A DNA stretch of 38,560 nucleotides from Pedobacter jeongneungensis (GCF_000633455.1 NZ_AYMG01000030.1:1-38560); one strand, 5' to 3'; shown: positions 24,509 through 32,529, counted from the stretch's first letter. Made by a program: numbers and translations. Notes: a model not told the origin generated them from the letters alone.

Positions 24509-25498
24509 ATGAAACTAGATAGATTAATTTGGGGTATCATCCTGCTTTTTATCGGCGGTGTACTTCTACTCGAAAATTTTGGCGTAATCAATTTTTATTG
24601 GCGCAACGTTTGGAGCTTTTGGCCAGTATTTTTAATTATTGCAGGTTTAAATATCCTGTTTAACAGAAACAATTCGCAAACCGGAAGCATCATCTCCATT
24701 GGTGTTTTGGTTGTGGCCTTATCCTTTCTTTTTTACAAAGGCCAACAAGAACCAGAACACGGTAGCTGGTGGGGACGAAATTTTAAAAAAGATATAGACG
24801 TTAATATTGATCATAATGATGGCGACAATGATAACGACAGCGATGATGATGACAAAGATTCTTCATACAATCAGTTAAACCTATCAGAGCCTTTTGTAAC
24901 AGCCGATAATACCAAAAAAACGGTGTTGAATATTTCTGGCGGTGGCATTTCGTTTAATCTCGATGGCGAAACAGCTTCGCTTATTGATGCTGATATCAGA
25001 AAAAGACATGGTAATTTCTCATTGAAAAAACTGGTTACCGATTCTGCAACAGTACTAACTTTTGCTATGGAAGACAGAAAAAGCAAATGGAATTTTGGTG
25101 ATAATGGTAACGATGTAAATTTTAAGTTAAATAAAGCTGCTACGTGGGATGTACTGATGAAACTTGGTGCAGGCGAAGCTAATTTCGATTTTTCTCCTTA
25201 TAAAGTACGTACTTTCCGTTTTGATGGCGGTGCCGCTGCTTTAGACATTAAAATGGGTGATTTATTGCCGATTACCGATGTGGTGGTAAAATCAGGGGTG
25301 GCTGATGTTAAAATCAAAGTGCCTACCAATTCGGGCTGCAGGATTAAAACCAAAACAGGTTTATCTGCAAAAGATTTCGACGGATTTGAGAAATTGAGCG
25401 ATGGCGTTTACGAAACTTCTAATTATAAAACCTCGACCAAAAAAATCTTTATCAGTTTAGACGGCGGATTGAGTAACTTTGAAGTAAGCAGGTACTAG
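24509..25498 (+). CDS. LiaF-like membrane protein with toastrack C-terminal domain
   Basis: 329 residues. Two pairs of helices at the N-terminus (LIWGIILLFIGGVLLLENFG, FWPVFLIIAGLNILF, IISIGVLVVALSFLFY), then a strongly acidic segment (DNDNDSDDDDKDSS, residues ~108-122) and a C-terminal beta-rich domain (VLNISGGGISFNL, LGAGEANFDFSPYKV, FDGGAAALDIKMG, SGVADVKIKVP). This matches the LiaF/toastrack architecture associated with PspC in envelope-stress systems. The acidic stretch may bind cations. It is coupled to the PspC gene with a 5-bp gap. The stop codon is followed at once by a heptad repeat. Confidence 0.8.
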   Translation: MKLDRLIWGIILLFIGGVLLLENFGVINFYWRNVWSFWPVFLIIAGLNILFNRNNSQTGSIISIGVLVVALSFLFYKGQQEPEHGSWWGRNFKKDIDVNIDHNDGDNDNDSDDDDKDSSYNQLNLSEPFVTADNTKKTVLNISGGGISFNLDGETASLIDADIRKRHGNFSLKKLVTDSATVLTFAMEDRKSKWNFGDNGNDVNFKLNKAATWDVLMKLGAGEANFDFSPYKVRTFRFDGGAAALDIKMGDLLPITDVVVKSGVADVKIKVPTNSGCRIKTKTGLSAKDFDGFEKLSDGVYETSNYKTSTKKIFISLDGGLSNFEVSRY

Positions 25499-25536
25499 GG
25501 AGGTTGTGGGTTTGAAGGTAGAGGGTTTAAGGCTAG
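25498..25536. repeat. Heptad repeat array after the LiaF-like gene
   Basis: AGGTTGT, GGGTTTG, AAGGTAG, AGGGTTT and AAGGCTA follow with a 7-bp period straight after the stop codon. It belongs to the same AAGGTNG family as the arrays at 16114, 35811, 36978 and 37114. Confidence 0.7.
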
Positions 25537-25609
25537 ACTTCGCTCACTGAAATCTTTATAGAACGCTGATCCTGCAATCTTAAAATCCAAACAATCCTGA
25601 TCCTATCTA

Positions 25610-26221
25610 ATGAATCCTGATCAATACACAGTAGTAATTAATGGTAAGCCACAAGGTCCGTACAGTTTAGCAGAATTAAAAGATTTAAATATCTCGGCAA
25701 ATACTTTTGTCCGCAAACCCGGTATGGACGATTATAAAGAAGCTCACGCAATTCCCGAATTGCGTGAGCTTTTGGGTTTTAGTTATCAAAAAACCGCGCC
25801 ACAATATTTTGCCGCTTTCGATCAGCGTTTGCTGGCGACGGTAATCGATCATTTCATCATTTTCGGATTTTACACCATCATTATTTTAACCAGTTATATT
25901 TTTATCGAAGGGAAAGACCAGCGGATTATGGCCTTTTTGGTTCCCTTTCCTTCCATATTTATCATTAAACTCATTTATGGCAGTATTGCCGAAGCATCTA
26001 AAAATCAGGCTACCATTGGTAAAAAACTGCTTAATATTAAAGTAACCGATTTAGAAGGCAGCCGGGTTTCTTTCGGTATTTCCCTAGTTAGGAATTTTTC
26101 TAAAATATTATCGGTAATTCCTGTTTTTTTTGGCTATCTGTATAGTTTTTTGAACAAGAAAAACCAGTGCTGGCATGATATTGCTGCCAATACGCTGGTG
26201 ATAAAAGACAGGTTAATTTAA
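25610..26221 (+). CDS. GYF_2-RDD membrane protein
   Basis: 203 residues. The N-terminal ~50 residues form a GYF_2 (DUF4339) domain (YTVVINGKPQGPYSLAELKD, VRKPGMDDYKEAHAIPEL), a small peptide-binding fold. The rest is an RDD family membrane domain (FAAFDQRLLATVIDHFIIFG, GSIAEASKNQATIGKKLLNI, CWHDIAANTLVI) with three helices; RDD proteins include suspected ion antiporters and accessory membrane proteins. The linker between the domains is encoded by a 15-bp perfect inverted repeat (25740-25771). It is a single gene; function is not known beyond the domains. Confidence 0.85.
   Translation: MNPDQYTVVINGKPQGPYSLAELKDLNISANTFVRKPGMDDYKEAHAIPELRELLGFSYQKTAPQYFAAFDQRLLATVIDHFIIFGFYTIIILTSYIFIEGKDQRIMAFLVPFPSIFIIKLIYGSIAEASKNQATIGKKLLNIKVTDLEGSRVSFGISLVRNFSKILSVIPVFFGYLYSFLNKKNQCWHDIAANTLVIKDRLI
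25740..25771 (+). repeat. 15-bp perfect hairpin inside the GYF-RDD coding sequence
   Basis: AAGCTCACGCAATTC, a 2-base spacer CC, then the exact reverse complement, followed by TTGGGTTTT. It lies at the domain linker and encodes EAHAIPELREL. Such a long perfect stem is unlikely in unconstrained coding DNA. Confidence 0.85.
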
Positions 26222-26257
26222 GGTTAGAAAAGCAGGGATATTACAACTATTTTCGTT

Positions 26258-26450
26258 ATCCGGGCTGTTCGCTATATCTTTGGCTGCCCTTCGACTACGC
26301 TCAGGCTGACAGCCAAAAGGATGCCGCTTCCATCCCGTTTATTAAACCTGGGCCGGTGCAATGATGCCAAACCCACCCAACATTAAAAAATAAACCCGAT
26401 TGGAGCGAACACGAAGTGCAACGGAGTAAAGCGTAAAGCGGGACTGGATT
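26258..26450. repeat. Dispersed intergenic elements upstream of ispG
   Basis: First element, 26258-26337: CCGGGCTGTTCGCTATATCT, an inner stem TTTGGCTG/CAGCCAAA enclosing CTTCGACTACGCTCAGG, and GGATGCCGCTTCCATCCCG. Second, 26394-26450: CCCGATTGGAGCGAACACG through AAAGCGGGACTGG. Both look like non-coding repeats common in Bacteroidota intergenic DNA. The 347-bp gap otherwise holds only an 8-bp-period stretch (ATTACAAC twice, about 26517-26532) and the ispG promoter box. Confidence 0.55.
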
Positions 26451-26553
26451 TCCCAAGTATTACTGCCTTCCGTTTCCAAAAAAAATAAATTATTCCTTTA
26501 TAAATCAACTGATTTAATTACAACATTACAACATCAAAAATTCCAACAATCCT

Positions 26554-26561
26554 TATCTTTG
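26554..26561 (+). promoter_or_regulatory. Putative -7 box (TATCTTTG) of ispG, nearly leaderless
   Basis: An exact TAnnTTTG match ends 7 bases before the ispG ATG at 26569, so the transcript would have a leader of only about 4 nt. No -33 TTTG is visible at the usual distance. Confidence 0.5.
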
Positions 26562-26568
26562 CAAACAG

Positions 26569-28548
26569 ATGGAAAATATATTGGCAAAACATGATCTGGC
26601 TGGCGGATATTGCAACAGTTTAACGGCTTATTCTAGGTATTTAACCCGCGAGGTGAACATTGGTGATATCGCACTGGGCGGTCATAACCCGATCCGTATC
26701 CAATCGATGACGACTACTGATACCATGGATACTTTGGGTACCGTAGAGCAAACGATCCGTATGGTAGAATCGGGCTGCGAATACGTGCGTATAACCGCGC
26801 CGAGCATTAAAGAAGCAGAAAACCTGGCCAATATTAAAAAAGAACTGCGTTTTCGCGGTTATCATGTTCCATTAATTGCCGACATCCATTTTACACCAAA
26901 TGCAGCTGAAATGGCTGCAAGGATTGTAGAAAAAGTGCGTGTTAACCCCGGTAATTACGCTGATAAAAAGAAATTCGAAAATATAGAATATACCCAGGAT
27001 GCCTATAATGCAGAGCTAAGCCGGATTTACAAAAAGTTTATTCCCCTGGTAAAAATCTGTAAAGAGTATGGCACTGCGATGCGCATCGGTACCAACCACG
27101 GTTCACTTTCCGACCGGATTATGAGCCATTACGGCGATACCCCTCGTGGAATGGTAGAATCGGCAATGGAATTTATTCGTATGTGCGAAGACCAGAATTA
27201 TTATAACCTGGTAATCTCGATGAAAGCGAGTAATACCCAGGTAATGGTTCAGGCTTACCGTTTGCTGGTAGAAACCATGGCTAAAGAAGGGATGAATTAT
27301 CCTTTGCATTTGGGTGTTACCGAAGCTGGCGATGGCGAAGATGGCCGTATTAAATCAGCCGTTGGTATTGGTACTTTGCTGGAAGATGGATTGGGCGATA
27401 CCATTCGTGTTTCACTAACCGAAGATCCCGAATTTGAAGCACCGGTAGCAAAGGCTTTGGCAGACCGCTATGCTTTAAGGAGTCCGAAGTCGGAAATCGG
27501 AAGTCCGGAGTCAATTACTCTACGCCCCACGCTCCACGCTCCACGCCCAACTTACTCTCCTTACGAGTACAACCGCCGCATCACCACACCTGTACAACAT
27601 ATTGGCGGGCACCACCATCCGGTAGTAATGATTGATGTTTCAAAAGAAAATTTAAAAGATCCTTACTTTTTAAGTTCCGTTGGTTATAACTATAGCGCAG
27701 GTTTAGATAAATATAATCTGGCTGATCAGGCATGCGATTTGGCTTATTTGGGAGATAACTTGCCATCTTTCTCTTTCCCGGGAAATTTAAAACAGGTTTA
27801 TAATTATCAAACATGGCTAAAACTTCAGGATAAAAACAACTGTCATCCGCTATTCTCTTTAGAAGAATTTATCAAAGCTGATCATAAAGATGATTTGTTA
27901 AATTTTGTTGAGGTTGATGCGGGAACATTCCAACATTCCAACATTCCAACATTTCAACCTAATGTTGTTCTGATTTTAAAAACTTCTGCATCGCATGGAA
28001 TGGCTGAGCAAAGAGCTTTTTTTATTGCATTACAAGAACAAAATATTCAGATTCCGGTAATTGTAAAAAGGACTTATCAGGATGCCGATGCTGATCATTT
28101 AATGCTTTACGCCGCAACTGATATTGGTGCTTTATTTACCGATGGTTTTGGAGATGGTGTTTGGATTGATGCAGAAGGACAAAACCTTTCGTTGATCAAT
28201 TCAACCAGTTTTGGGATTTTGCAGGCTACCCGAACAAGGATCAGTAAAACAGAATACATCTCGTGCCCAAGCTGTGGTCGTACCCTTTTTGACTTGCAGG
28301 AAACTACTCAGCTAATCCGTTCGCGTACCGATCATTTAAAAGGTATCAAAATTGGTATCATGGGCTGTATTGTTAACGGTCCGGGCGAAATGGCTGATGC
28401 CGATTACGGCTATGTGGGTACCGGACCTGATAAAATTACCCTATACCGCGGTAAAGAAGTGGTAAAGAAAAATGTAACTACCGCTTATGCTTTGGATGAA
28501 CTGATTGATATCATCAAAGGTGATGGGAATTGGGTAGAAAAGGTTTAA
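26569..28548 (+). CDS. ispG: 4-hydroxy-3-methylbut-2-enyl diphosphate synthase, large form
   Basis: 659 residues. IspG (GcpE) makes HMBPP from MEcPP in the MEP isoprenoid pathway using a 4Fe-4S cluster. N-terminal barrel: YLTREVNIGDIALGGHNPIR, IQSMTTTDTMDTLGTVEQTI, RITAPSIKEAENLA, DIHFTPNAAEMAA. The C-terminal cluster domain keeps its cysteines in SCPSCGRTLFDLQE and GIMGCIVNGPGEMADADYG. Between them is the extra domain found in Bacteroidota, Chlamydia and plants. Inside that region two stretches of simple repeat DNA are read in frame: residues ~304-328 (heptads at 27481-27551) and ~453-464 (octads at 27924-27959). The reading frame stays open, so the enzyme is probably functional. Confidence 0.93.
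   Translation: MENILAKHDLAGGYCNSLTAYSRYLTREVNIGDIALGGHNPIRIQSMTTTDTMDTLGTVEQTIRMVESGCEYVRITAPSIKEAENLANIKKELRFRGYHVPLIADIHFTPNAAEMAARIVEKVRVNPGNYADKKKFENIEYTQDAYNAELSRIYKKFIPLVKICKEYGTAMRIGTNHGSLSDRIMSHYGDTPRGMVESAMEFIRMCEDQNYYNLVISMKASNTQVMVQAYRLLVETMAKEGMNYPLHLGVTEAGDGEDGRIKSAVGIGTLLEDGLGDTIRVSLTEDPEFEAPVAKALADRYALRSPKSEIGSPESITLRPTLHAPRPTYSPYEYNRRITTPVQHIGGHHHPVVMIDVSKENLKDPYFLSSVGYNYSAGLDKYNLADQACDLAYLGDNLPSFSFPGNLKQVYNYQTWLKLQDKNNCHPLFSLEEFIKADHKDDLLNFVEVDAGTFQHSNIPTFQPNVVLILKTSASHGMAEQRAFFIALQEQNIQIPVIVKRTYQDADADHLMLYAATDIGALFTDGFGDGVWIDAEGQNLSLINSTSFGILQATRTRISKTEYISCPSCGRTLFDLQETTQLIRSRTDHLKGIKIGIMGCIVNGPGEMADADYGYVGTGPDKITLYRGKEVVKKNVTTAYALDELIDIIKGDGNWVEKV
27481..27551 (+). repeat. 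Two heptad arrays read in frame inside ispG
   Basis: AGTCCGA, AGTCGGA, AATCGGA, AGTCCGG, AGTC (27481-27512) and then CTACGCC, CCACGCT, CCACGCT, CCACGCC, CAAC (27520-27551), both of exact 7-bp period and joined by AATTACT. Translated, this reads SPKSEIGSPESITLRPTLHA followed by PRPT, a low-complexity insert unlike the surrounding IspG sequence. Confidence 0.85.
27924..27959 (+). repeat. 8-bp tandem repeat read in frame inside ispG
   Basis: AACATTCC three times, then AACATTTC and AACC. It encodes TFQHSNIPTFQPN in the extra domain. An 8-bp unit shifts frame at each copy, so the encoded peptide is not periodic. Confidence 0.85.
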
Positions 28549-28568
28549 TCGTTAATAATGCGAGCCAT

Positions 28569-28638
28569 GGTTTGTGTCCCCACAAACCACTTTTAAATAA
28601 AATAAGTTATTTTTATTTCTGTCTGTGAGGACACAGAC
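28569..28638. repeat. Two short hairpins after ispG
   Basis: GGTTTGTG/CACAAACC with loop TCCC (28569-28588) and GTCTGTG/CACAGAC with loop AGGA (28621-28638). Both contain a GTCC or GGAC core and could be 3'-end structures of the ispG transcript or dispersed repeats. Confidence 0.5.
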
Positions 28639-28764
28639 CGAGGACTTAAATAAAAACGGATTTTATCTGTGTGCATCCTTTTTATCTGTGGTTAATGATA
28701 TTTTAGCGCGACAAAGAATGGAACACGATTTACTTTTCTGACTAATAAAACCTAAATTGCCTTG

Positions 28765-30039
28765 ATGAAAATCCCGGAGTTTCAACTCATATTTGACCAA
28801 CTTAGAAACTGGCTGGCTGGTAAAGGTCTTGCCGGCAGTGAACTCATATATTCTTATTTTTTTATTGGCTTGGCTGGTGTTATCTTATTTTTATTTATCA
28901 CCATTTTTGTAACCAGGCAAGTTTTTATCGTTGTGGTAAAAAGTGCTAAAACCAAATCCGATTGGCAAAAAGCATTATTCGAGTTTAGGGTTTTCAGGGC
29001 ATTTGCGCTAATATTTGGTGCCTATATTATTTATAACGTAGTTCCCTATCTTTTTATCTATTTTAAAAACTGGCATTTCTATGCCCTAATTTTTGCTAAA
29101 ATCTACATGGTTTTGGCAGTAATGTTTGCCGTAAATGCATTTTTGAACGCTTTGGTATCCATTATGGAATCATCAAAGAAATATGCCGATAAACCCATCA
29201 GGAGTTATAAACAGGTAGCCAAAATTGTATTTTACATTGTTGGTTTCGTGTTGATTCTATCCATTATTTTAGGTGAATCACCCTTATATGTATTTGGTGG
29301 TTTCGGTGCCGTTACCGCTGTTTTTATATTGGTTTTCAGAGATCCGATTTTGGGTTTTGTGGCTTCTGTACAGATGAGTGCTATCGATCTGGTGAGGGTA
29401 GGCGATTGGATTACAGTAGAAAAATATGGTGCCGATGGCGAAGTAACCGAAATTAATTTAACCACTATTAAAGTACGTAACTGGGATAAAACGGTAACCA
29501 TTGTACCGAGTTACGCCATCGTGAGCGAGTCGTTTAAAAACTGGCGGGCTATGGAAGAAAGTGAGGGTCGGAGGATTAAACGTCACATTAATATTAAAAT
29601 TTCGAGTATTAAATTTTGTGATGAGGAATTGATCGGGAGGTTACAGAGCATCGATTTTTTGAAAGATTACCTCAAAGAAACCCAAACTTTTATTGAACGC
29701 TATAATGCTGAAAATACCGTAAATCCGAACAATCTGGTTAACGGCTGCCACATGACCAACATTGGTACTTTTAGGGTTTATGCCGAAAAATACCTCGAAA
29801 GCAATCCACATATCAATAAGGAACTCACCTTTATGGTGCGCCAGCTACAGGCCACAGAAAACGGATTGCCCATTGAAATTTATGTATTCTCGAAAGAAAA
29901 AGGTTTAAAACGTTTTGAAGAAGTGGCTGCAGATATTTTCGATCACCTCTTGGCTGCGGTACCTTACTTTGATCTGGAAATTTTCCAAAGTCCTAGCGGT
30001 AGCGATATGCGAAATTTTGTAAGGAGAGGGGATGATTAG
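28765..30039 (+). CDS. MscS-family mechanosensitive channel
   Basis: 424 residues from ATG at 28765; a TTG immediately before it is rejected. Several membrane helices (YFFIGLAGVILFLFITIFVT, FALIFGAYIIYNVVPYLFIY, IYMVLAVMFAVNAFL, VFYIVGFVLILSIILGESPL) lead to the MscS pore and beta domain (GAVTAVFILVFRDPILGFVA, RVGDWITVEKYGADGEVTEI, TIKVRNWDKTVTIVPSYAIV) and a cytoplasmic C-terminal part. The YbdG-like helix number suggests an osmotic-stress channel of small conductance. A short palindrome ATCAAGCTTGAT plus T-run at 30072-30088 may end the transcript. Confidence 0.9.
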   Translation: MKIPEFQLIFDQLRNWLAGKGLAGSELIYSYFFIGLAGVILFLFITIFVTRQVFIVVVKSAKTKSDWQKALFEFRVFRAFALIFGAYIIYNVVPYLFIYFKNWHFYALIFAKIYMVLAVMFAVNAFLNALVSIMESSKKYADKPIRSYKQVAKIVFYIVGFVLILSIILGESPLYVFGGFGAVTAVFILVFRDPILGFVASVQMSAIDLVRVGDWITVEKYGADGEVTEINLTTIKVRNWDKTVTIVPSYAIVSESFKNWRAMEESEGRRIKRHINIKISSIKFCDEELIGRLQSIDFLKDYLKETQTFIERYNAENTVNPNNLVNGCHMTNIGTFRVYAEKYLESNPHINKELTFMVRQLQATENGLPIEIYVFSKEKGLKRFEEVAADIFDHLLAAVPYFDLEIFQSPSGSDMRNFVRRGDD

Positions 30040-30103
30040 TTCACAAGGTTTTTATAAGTCAATATTTATTTATCAAGCTTGATTTTTTAATTCCTTTGCC
30101 TCA

Positions 30104-30180
30104 TGAGATCGTCATGCTGAATTCAGTTCAGCATTTTTCCAGCTGAGTAGACCCTGAAATAAAATCAAGTGGCGGATCGC
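30104..30180. repeat. Dispersed GATCGTCAT-type repeat
   Basis: GATCGTCATGCTGAATTCAG with ATGCTGAA/TTCAGCAT pairing (30114-30134). It starts with the same GATCGTCAT as the elements at 31719 and 38538. Confidence 0.55.
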
Positions 30181-30230
30181 TAAGTAAATCATTTATTCTT
30201 TTCTTAGAGATATTTTATTCTCAAACCGAA

Positions 30231-30806
30231 TTAATGCATACAGCCAATATAAATTTTCGATTTAAGCACAAAGGATTTAGAATCAATGGCTTTTAGCCTT
30301 TTTAGTGCAATTGCCGCCGAATCCTTATCTGCATAAATTCCAGCCACGAGCGCAATCATTTTGGCTTTTGCATCTGGTTTGTACACGTTTAAATATTCTA
30401 AACTTAAATTTTCTTCCGCATTTCTTCTTGGGAAATATTCTCCGGCATATATTTCATCTTCATCATCCTCTGGGAGGATAATTTCATCTTTCTTTTTATT
30501 GTAGTAGCGCCCTAAAGTATCAATCGTGATGTTTAAAGCCTCACTGGCAGTAAACATTTTTGCATGAATTTGATTGTAATTCGTATTGGTGTCGAGTACG
30601 GCCACATAGTAATCCGCAAAATTTCCTAAAGTGTCTTCTTCAACTTTTTGTTCTATTGGTTTTTCAACTGATACCGCTTTTACAATAGTTTCTTTTTTTG
30701 TTATAGTATCTGCAGCAACCTTATTTTTCTCCTGGTTTTGCGAACAGTTCAGGAGAAAAATAGAGGAGGCAATTGAAAGTATCGCGAGGTTTTTGAGCTT
30801 AATCAT
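30231..30806 (-). CDS. Lipoprotein with SPOR-like C-terminal region
   Basis: 191 residues from ATG 30806. Lipoprotein signal LAILSIASSIFLLNC, a Lys/Glu/Thr-rich linker (~residues 20-60), then a globular part with acidic loop EDDEDEIYAGEYFPR and a C-terminal segment MIALVAGIYADKDSAAIALK, KSFVLKSKIYIGCMH that resembles a single SPOR-like peptidoglycan-binding repeat. It ends in an unusual Cys-Met-His. It is co-directional with the hydrolase gene 18 bp upstream but has its own promoter-like box. The SPOR assignment is tentative. Confidence 0.6.
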   Translation of the reverse strand: MIKLKNLAILSIASSIFLLNCSQNQEKNKVAADTITKKETIVKAVSVEKPIEQKVEEDTLGNFADYYVAVLDTNTNYNQIHAKMFTASEALNITIDTLGRYYNKKKDEIILPEDDEDEIYAGEYFPRRNAEENLSLEYLNVYKPDAKAKMIALVAGIYADKDSAAIALKRLKAIDSKSFVLKSKIYIGCMH

Positions 30807-30809
30807 AAC

Positions 30810-30817
30810 CAAATATA
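30810..30817 (-). promoter_or_regulatory. Putative -7 box (TATATTTG), predicted leaderless start
   Basis: TATATTTG on the minus strand ends 3 bases before the ATG at 30806. If used as in other Bacteroidota promoters, transcription would begin at or next to the A of the start codon. Confidence 0.45.
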
Positions 30818-30824
30818 ACTTGCT

Positions 30825-31652
30825 TTAGCCTTCGTTTAAGAAAACCAGACATTTTTCGCAAACCTTAAACAAAAGTGGTGGCAATGTTTCGCTGGTATAA
30901 GGCTGTGTTGCTCCATACACATGGTTGGCGCCTTCAATTTTAACCAACCTGCTGCCTGGGTTGGCTTCTGCCAAGGTCTGAGCGGTTTCGAAAGGAACAT
31001 TTACATCATCATCACCATGGATAATTAACCAGGGTATATTTACACGTTTTGCCGCGTCTGTAATATTCAATGTTGCGGCATTTTCTTCCAGATCTTCCAA
31101 TAAAGTTACGTTTAAGGGCATCTGCTCCTTGGTACGGGCATTGGTAACAAAGATTTTTCCGGTTTTTTTCCACTCTGCCTCCTGTTCTTTTTTCCACAGG
31201 CTGTTAAAATCGGCAATGGCACTCCAGGTAATCAGTTTGTTGATCCTTAAATCGTTTGCCGCTTCGATAATTGATAATCCACCGCCACGACTATGGCCTA
31301 TCAGGTTCACCTTTGTGTCTTTACCATAAGCTTTTTCAATAAAATCGAGTACCGCATTTACGTCAAAAAGTTCTTTTGAGACGGTGTTGCTGGCAAAAGC
31401 GTCCATATCGGTAACATCTTTCGGGTCATCAACCGGAACACCGCTATGCGATAGATTAAACTTAACGTAACGGTAACCATTGCTGGCAAAATACCTGGCC
31501 ACTAAATTATGGGCACCCCAATCTTTAAAGCCTTTAAAGCCATGTACAAAAAGTATAATTGGCGTATTTGGATTTTTTTCCTCAAAAGTGATATCGCCGA
31601 TAATTAATTTTCCGTCTGAACCGCTAAGGCTAAAATTGCTTTGTGTAATCAT
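30825..31652 (-). CDS. Alpha/beta hydrolase, dienelactone-hydrolase/esterase-like
   Basis: 275 residues, cytoplasmic, no signal. Oxyanion region LFVHGFKGFKDWGAHN, nucleophile Ser121 in GHSRGGG, acid in HGDDDVNVPFE, and histidine in EGANHVYGA complete the triad. Substrate is unknown; related serine hydrolases act on esters or peptides. It lies upstream of the lipoprotein on the same strand with an 18-bp gap. Confidence 0.85.
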   Translation of the reverse strand: MITQSNFSLSGSDGKLIIGDITFEEKNPNTPIILFVHGFKGFKDWGAHNLVARYFASNGYRYVKFNLSHSGVPVDDPKDVTDMDAFASNTVSKELFDVNAVLDFIEKAYGKDTKVNLIGHSRGGGLSIIEAANDLRINKLITWSAIADFNSLWKKEQEAEWKKTGKIFVTNARTKEQMPLNVTLLEDLEENAATLNITDAAKRVNIPWLIIHGDDDVNVPFETAQTLAEANPGSRLVKIEGANHVYGATQPYTSETLPPLLFKVCEKCLVFLNEG

Positions 31653-31717
31653 AATTTAAAGGAATTGGTATAGAATATAAACCTACGAAATCTAATTTTG
31701 TTGTGTGTTTTTAAGAG

Positions 31718-31812
31718 AGATCGTCATTTAGACTGTAGTGCAACGAAATGGAGAAATCTAGTTTTACAGTAATTATAAATTATAGATTTCTCCACTGCGG
31801 TCGAAATGACGT
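31718..31812. repeat. Inverted-repeat element (CGTCATTT...AAATGACG)
   Basis: CGTCATTT (31722-31729) pairs with AAATGACG (31804-31811), and GGAGAAATCTA (31750-31760) pairs exactly with 31783-31793. No gene is seen in the gap 31653-32045. Confidence 0.75.
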
Positions 31813-31907
31813 TGCTTTTAAAAAAACGTTCATACAACCAGAGGACAATGTTCTCTAGACCCGATAGGCGTGAAAATACTTTTTGATGCAGCTACCCTGA
31901 ATATGCC

Positions 31908-31969
31908 GTCATGCTGAGGTACGAAGCATCTGCAACCGATGAAACAGGTTCTTCGTTCCTCAGAATGAC
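31908..31969. repeat. Inverted repeat with 19-bp arms
   Basis: GTCATGCTGAGGTACGAAG and CTTCGTTCCTCAGAATGAC are reverse complements with two mismatches, separated by 24 nt. It belongs to the GTCAT...ATGAC palindromes of this genome. Confidence 0.75.
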
Positions 31970-32045
31970 AGAAGTTAAAAAAAGATTGTAACGAATAGCG
32001 GGACTAACACTGAAATGAAATGCAGGTTTTGCTTTTCAAAAAAAA

Positions 32046-32432
32046 TCAAGCTGGTTTTCTGTAATAATACCATGCCCAACCCATAAACAATACCTGAAAT
32101 GGTAACCTCAGCCACGCAATTAGAGGCGTAACCATTATTTTGCCCAACATAAACGGCGCTTTCTGAATCATGTAGATGTGAGCGGGCATAAAGGCAATCA
32201 ACATCAGGATAATCAGTATCGCAGCAAGCTTTCTTGTCTTTTTAAACAGCAATAAAAACCCAAAAACGATTTCCAATACCCCGGAGAAGTAAATTAAAAA
32301 GCCAGGTGCAGGCAACCATTTGGGCATAATTCCGTAATATACTGCAGTGGATAAAAAGTGGTTACATCCGGCCAGAATGTAGAAAAGGGCATAAACCCAG
32401 AGAAAAATTTTATAGGTTGGTCTGTTTATCAT
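32046..32432 (-). CDS. DoxX-like small membrane protein
   Basis: 128 residues from ATG at 32432 (MINRPTYKIFLWVYALFYIL); a longer reading frame upstream has no membrane-protein character and is rejected. Four predicted helices and the layout AGCNHFLSTAVYYGIMPKWL, FLIYFSGVLEIVFGFLLLFK, LAAILIILMLIAFMPAHIYM, WLRLPFQVLFMGWAWYYYR are typical of the DoxX/DoxD-like superfamily. Function of such proteins is poorly known. It is divergent from hemA; the 135-bp space between them carries the hemA promoter box. Confidence 0.8.
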   Translation of the reverse strand: MINRPTYKIFLWVYALFYILAGCNHFLSTAVYYGIMPKWLPAPGFLIYFSGVLEIVFGFLLLFKKTRKLAAILIILMLIAFMPAHIYMIQKAPFMLGKIMVTPLIAWLRLPFQVLFMGWAWYYYRKPA

Positions 32433-32529
32433 GATCGATATATGGTTTAATTTTAGAGGGTTGCTATTTAAAACCGTTCTAAATTGATGTAAATTACAGG
32501 TTAATGACAGTGACATGCCTTCACCATGT

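Noticed and set aside
28549..28764. tRNA or small RNA gene in the ispG-mscS gap
   Set aside because: Only two short hairpins are seen; no cloverleaf, promoter or conserved RNA motif could be recognised.
30072..30088. ATCAAGCTTGAT plus T-run as an mscS terminator
   Set aside because: The palindrome is too short to leave a proper loop and stem, so it is not listed as a terminator.
32433..32516. Longer N-terminus of the DoxX-like protein
   Set aside because: The extra residues are polar and lack membrane character, and the frame runs into the hemA promoter region.
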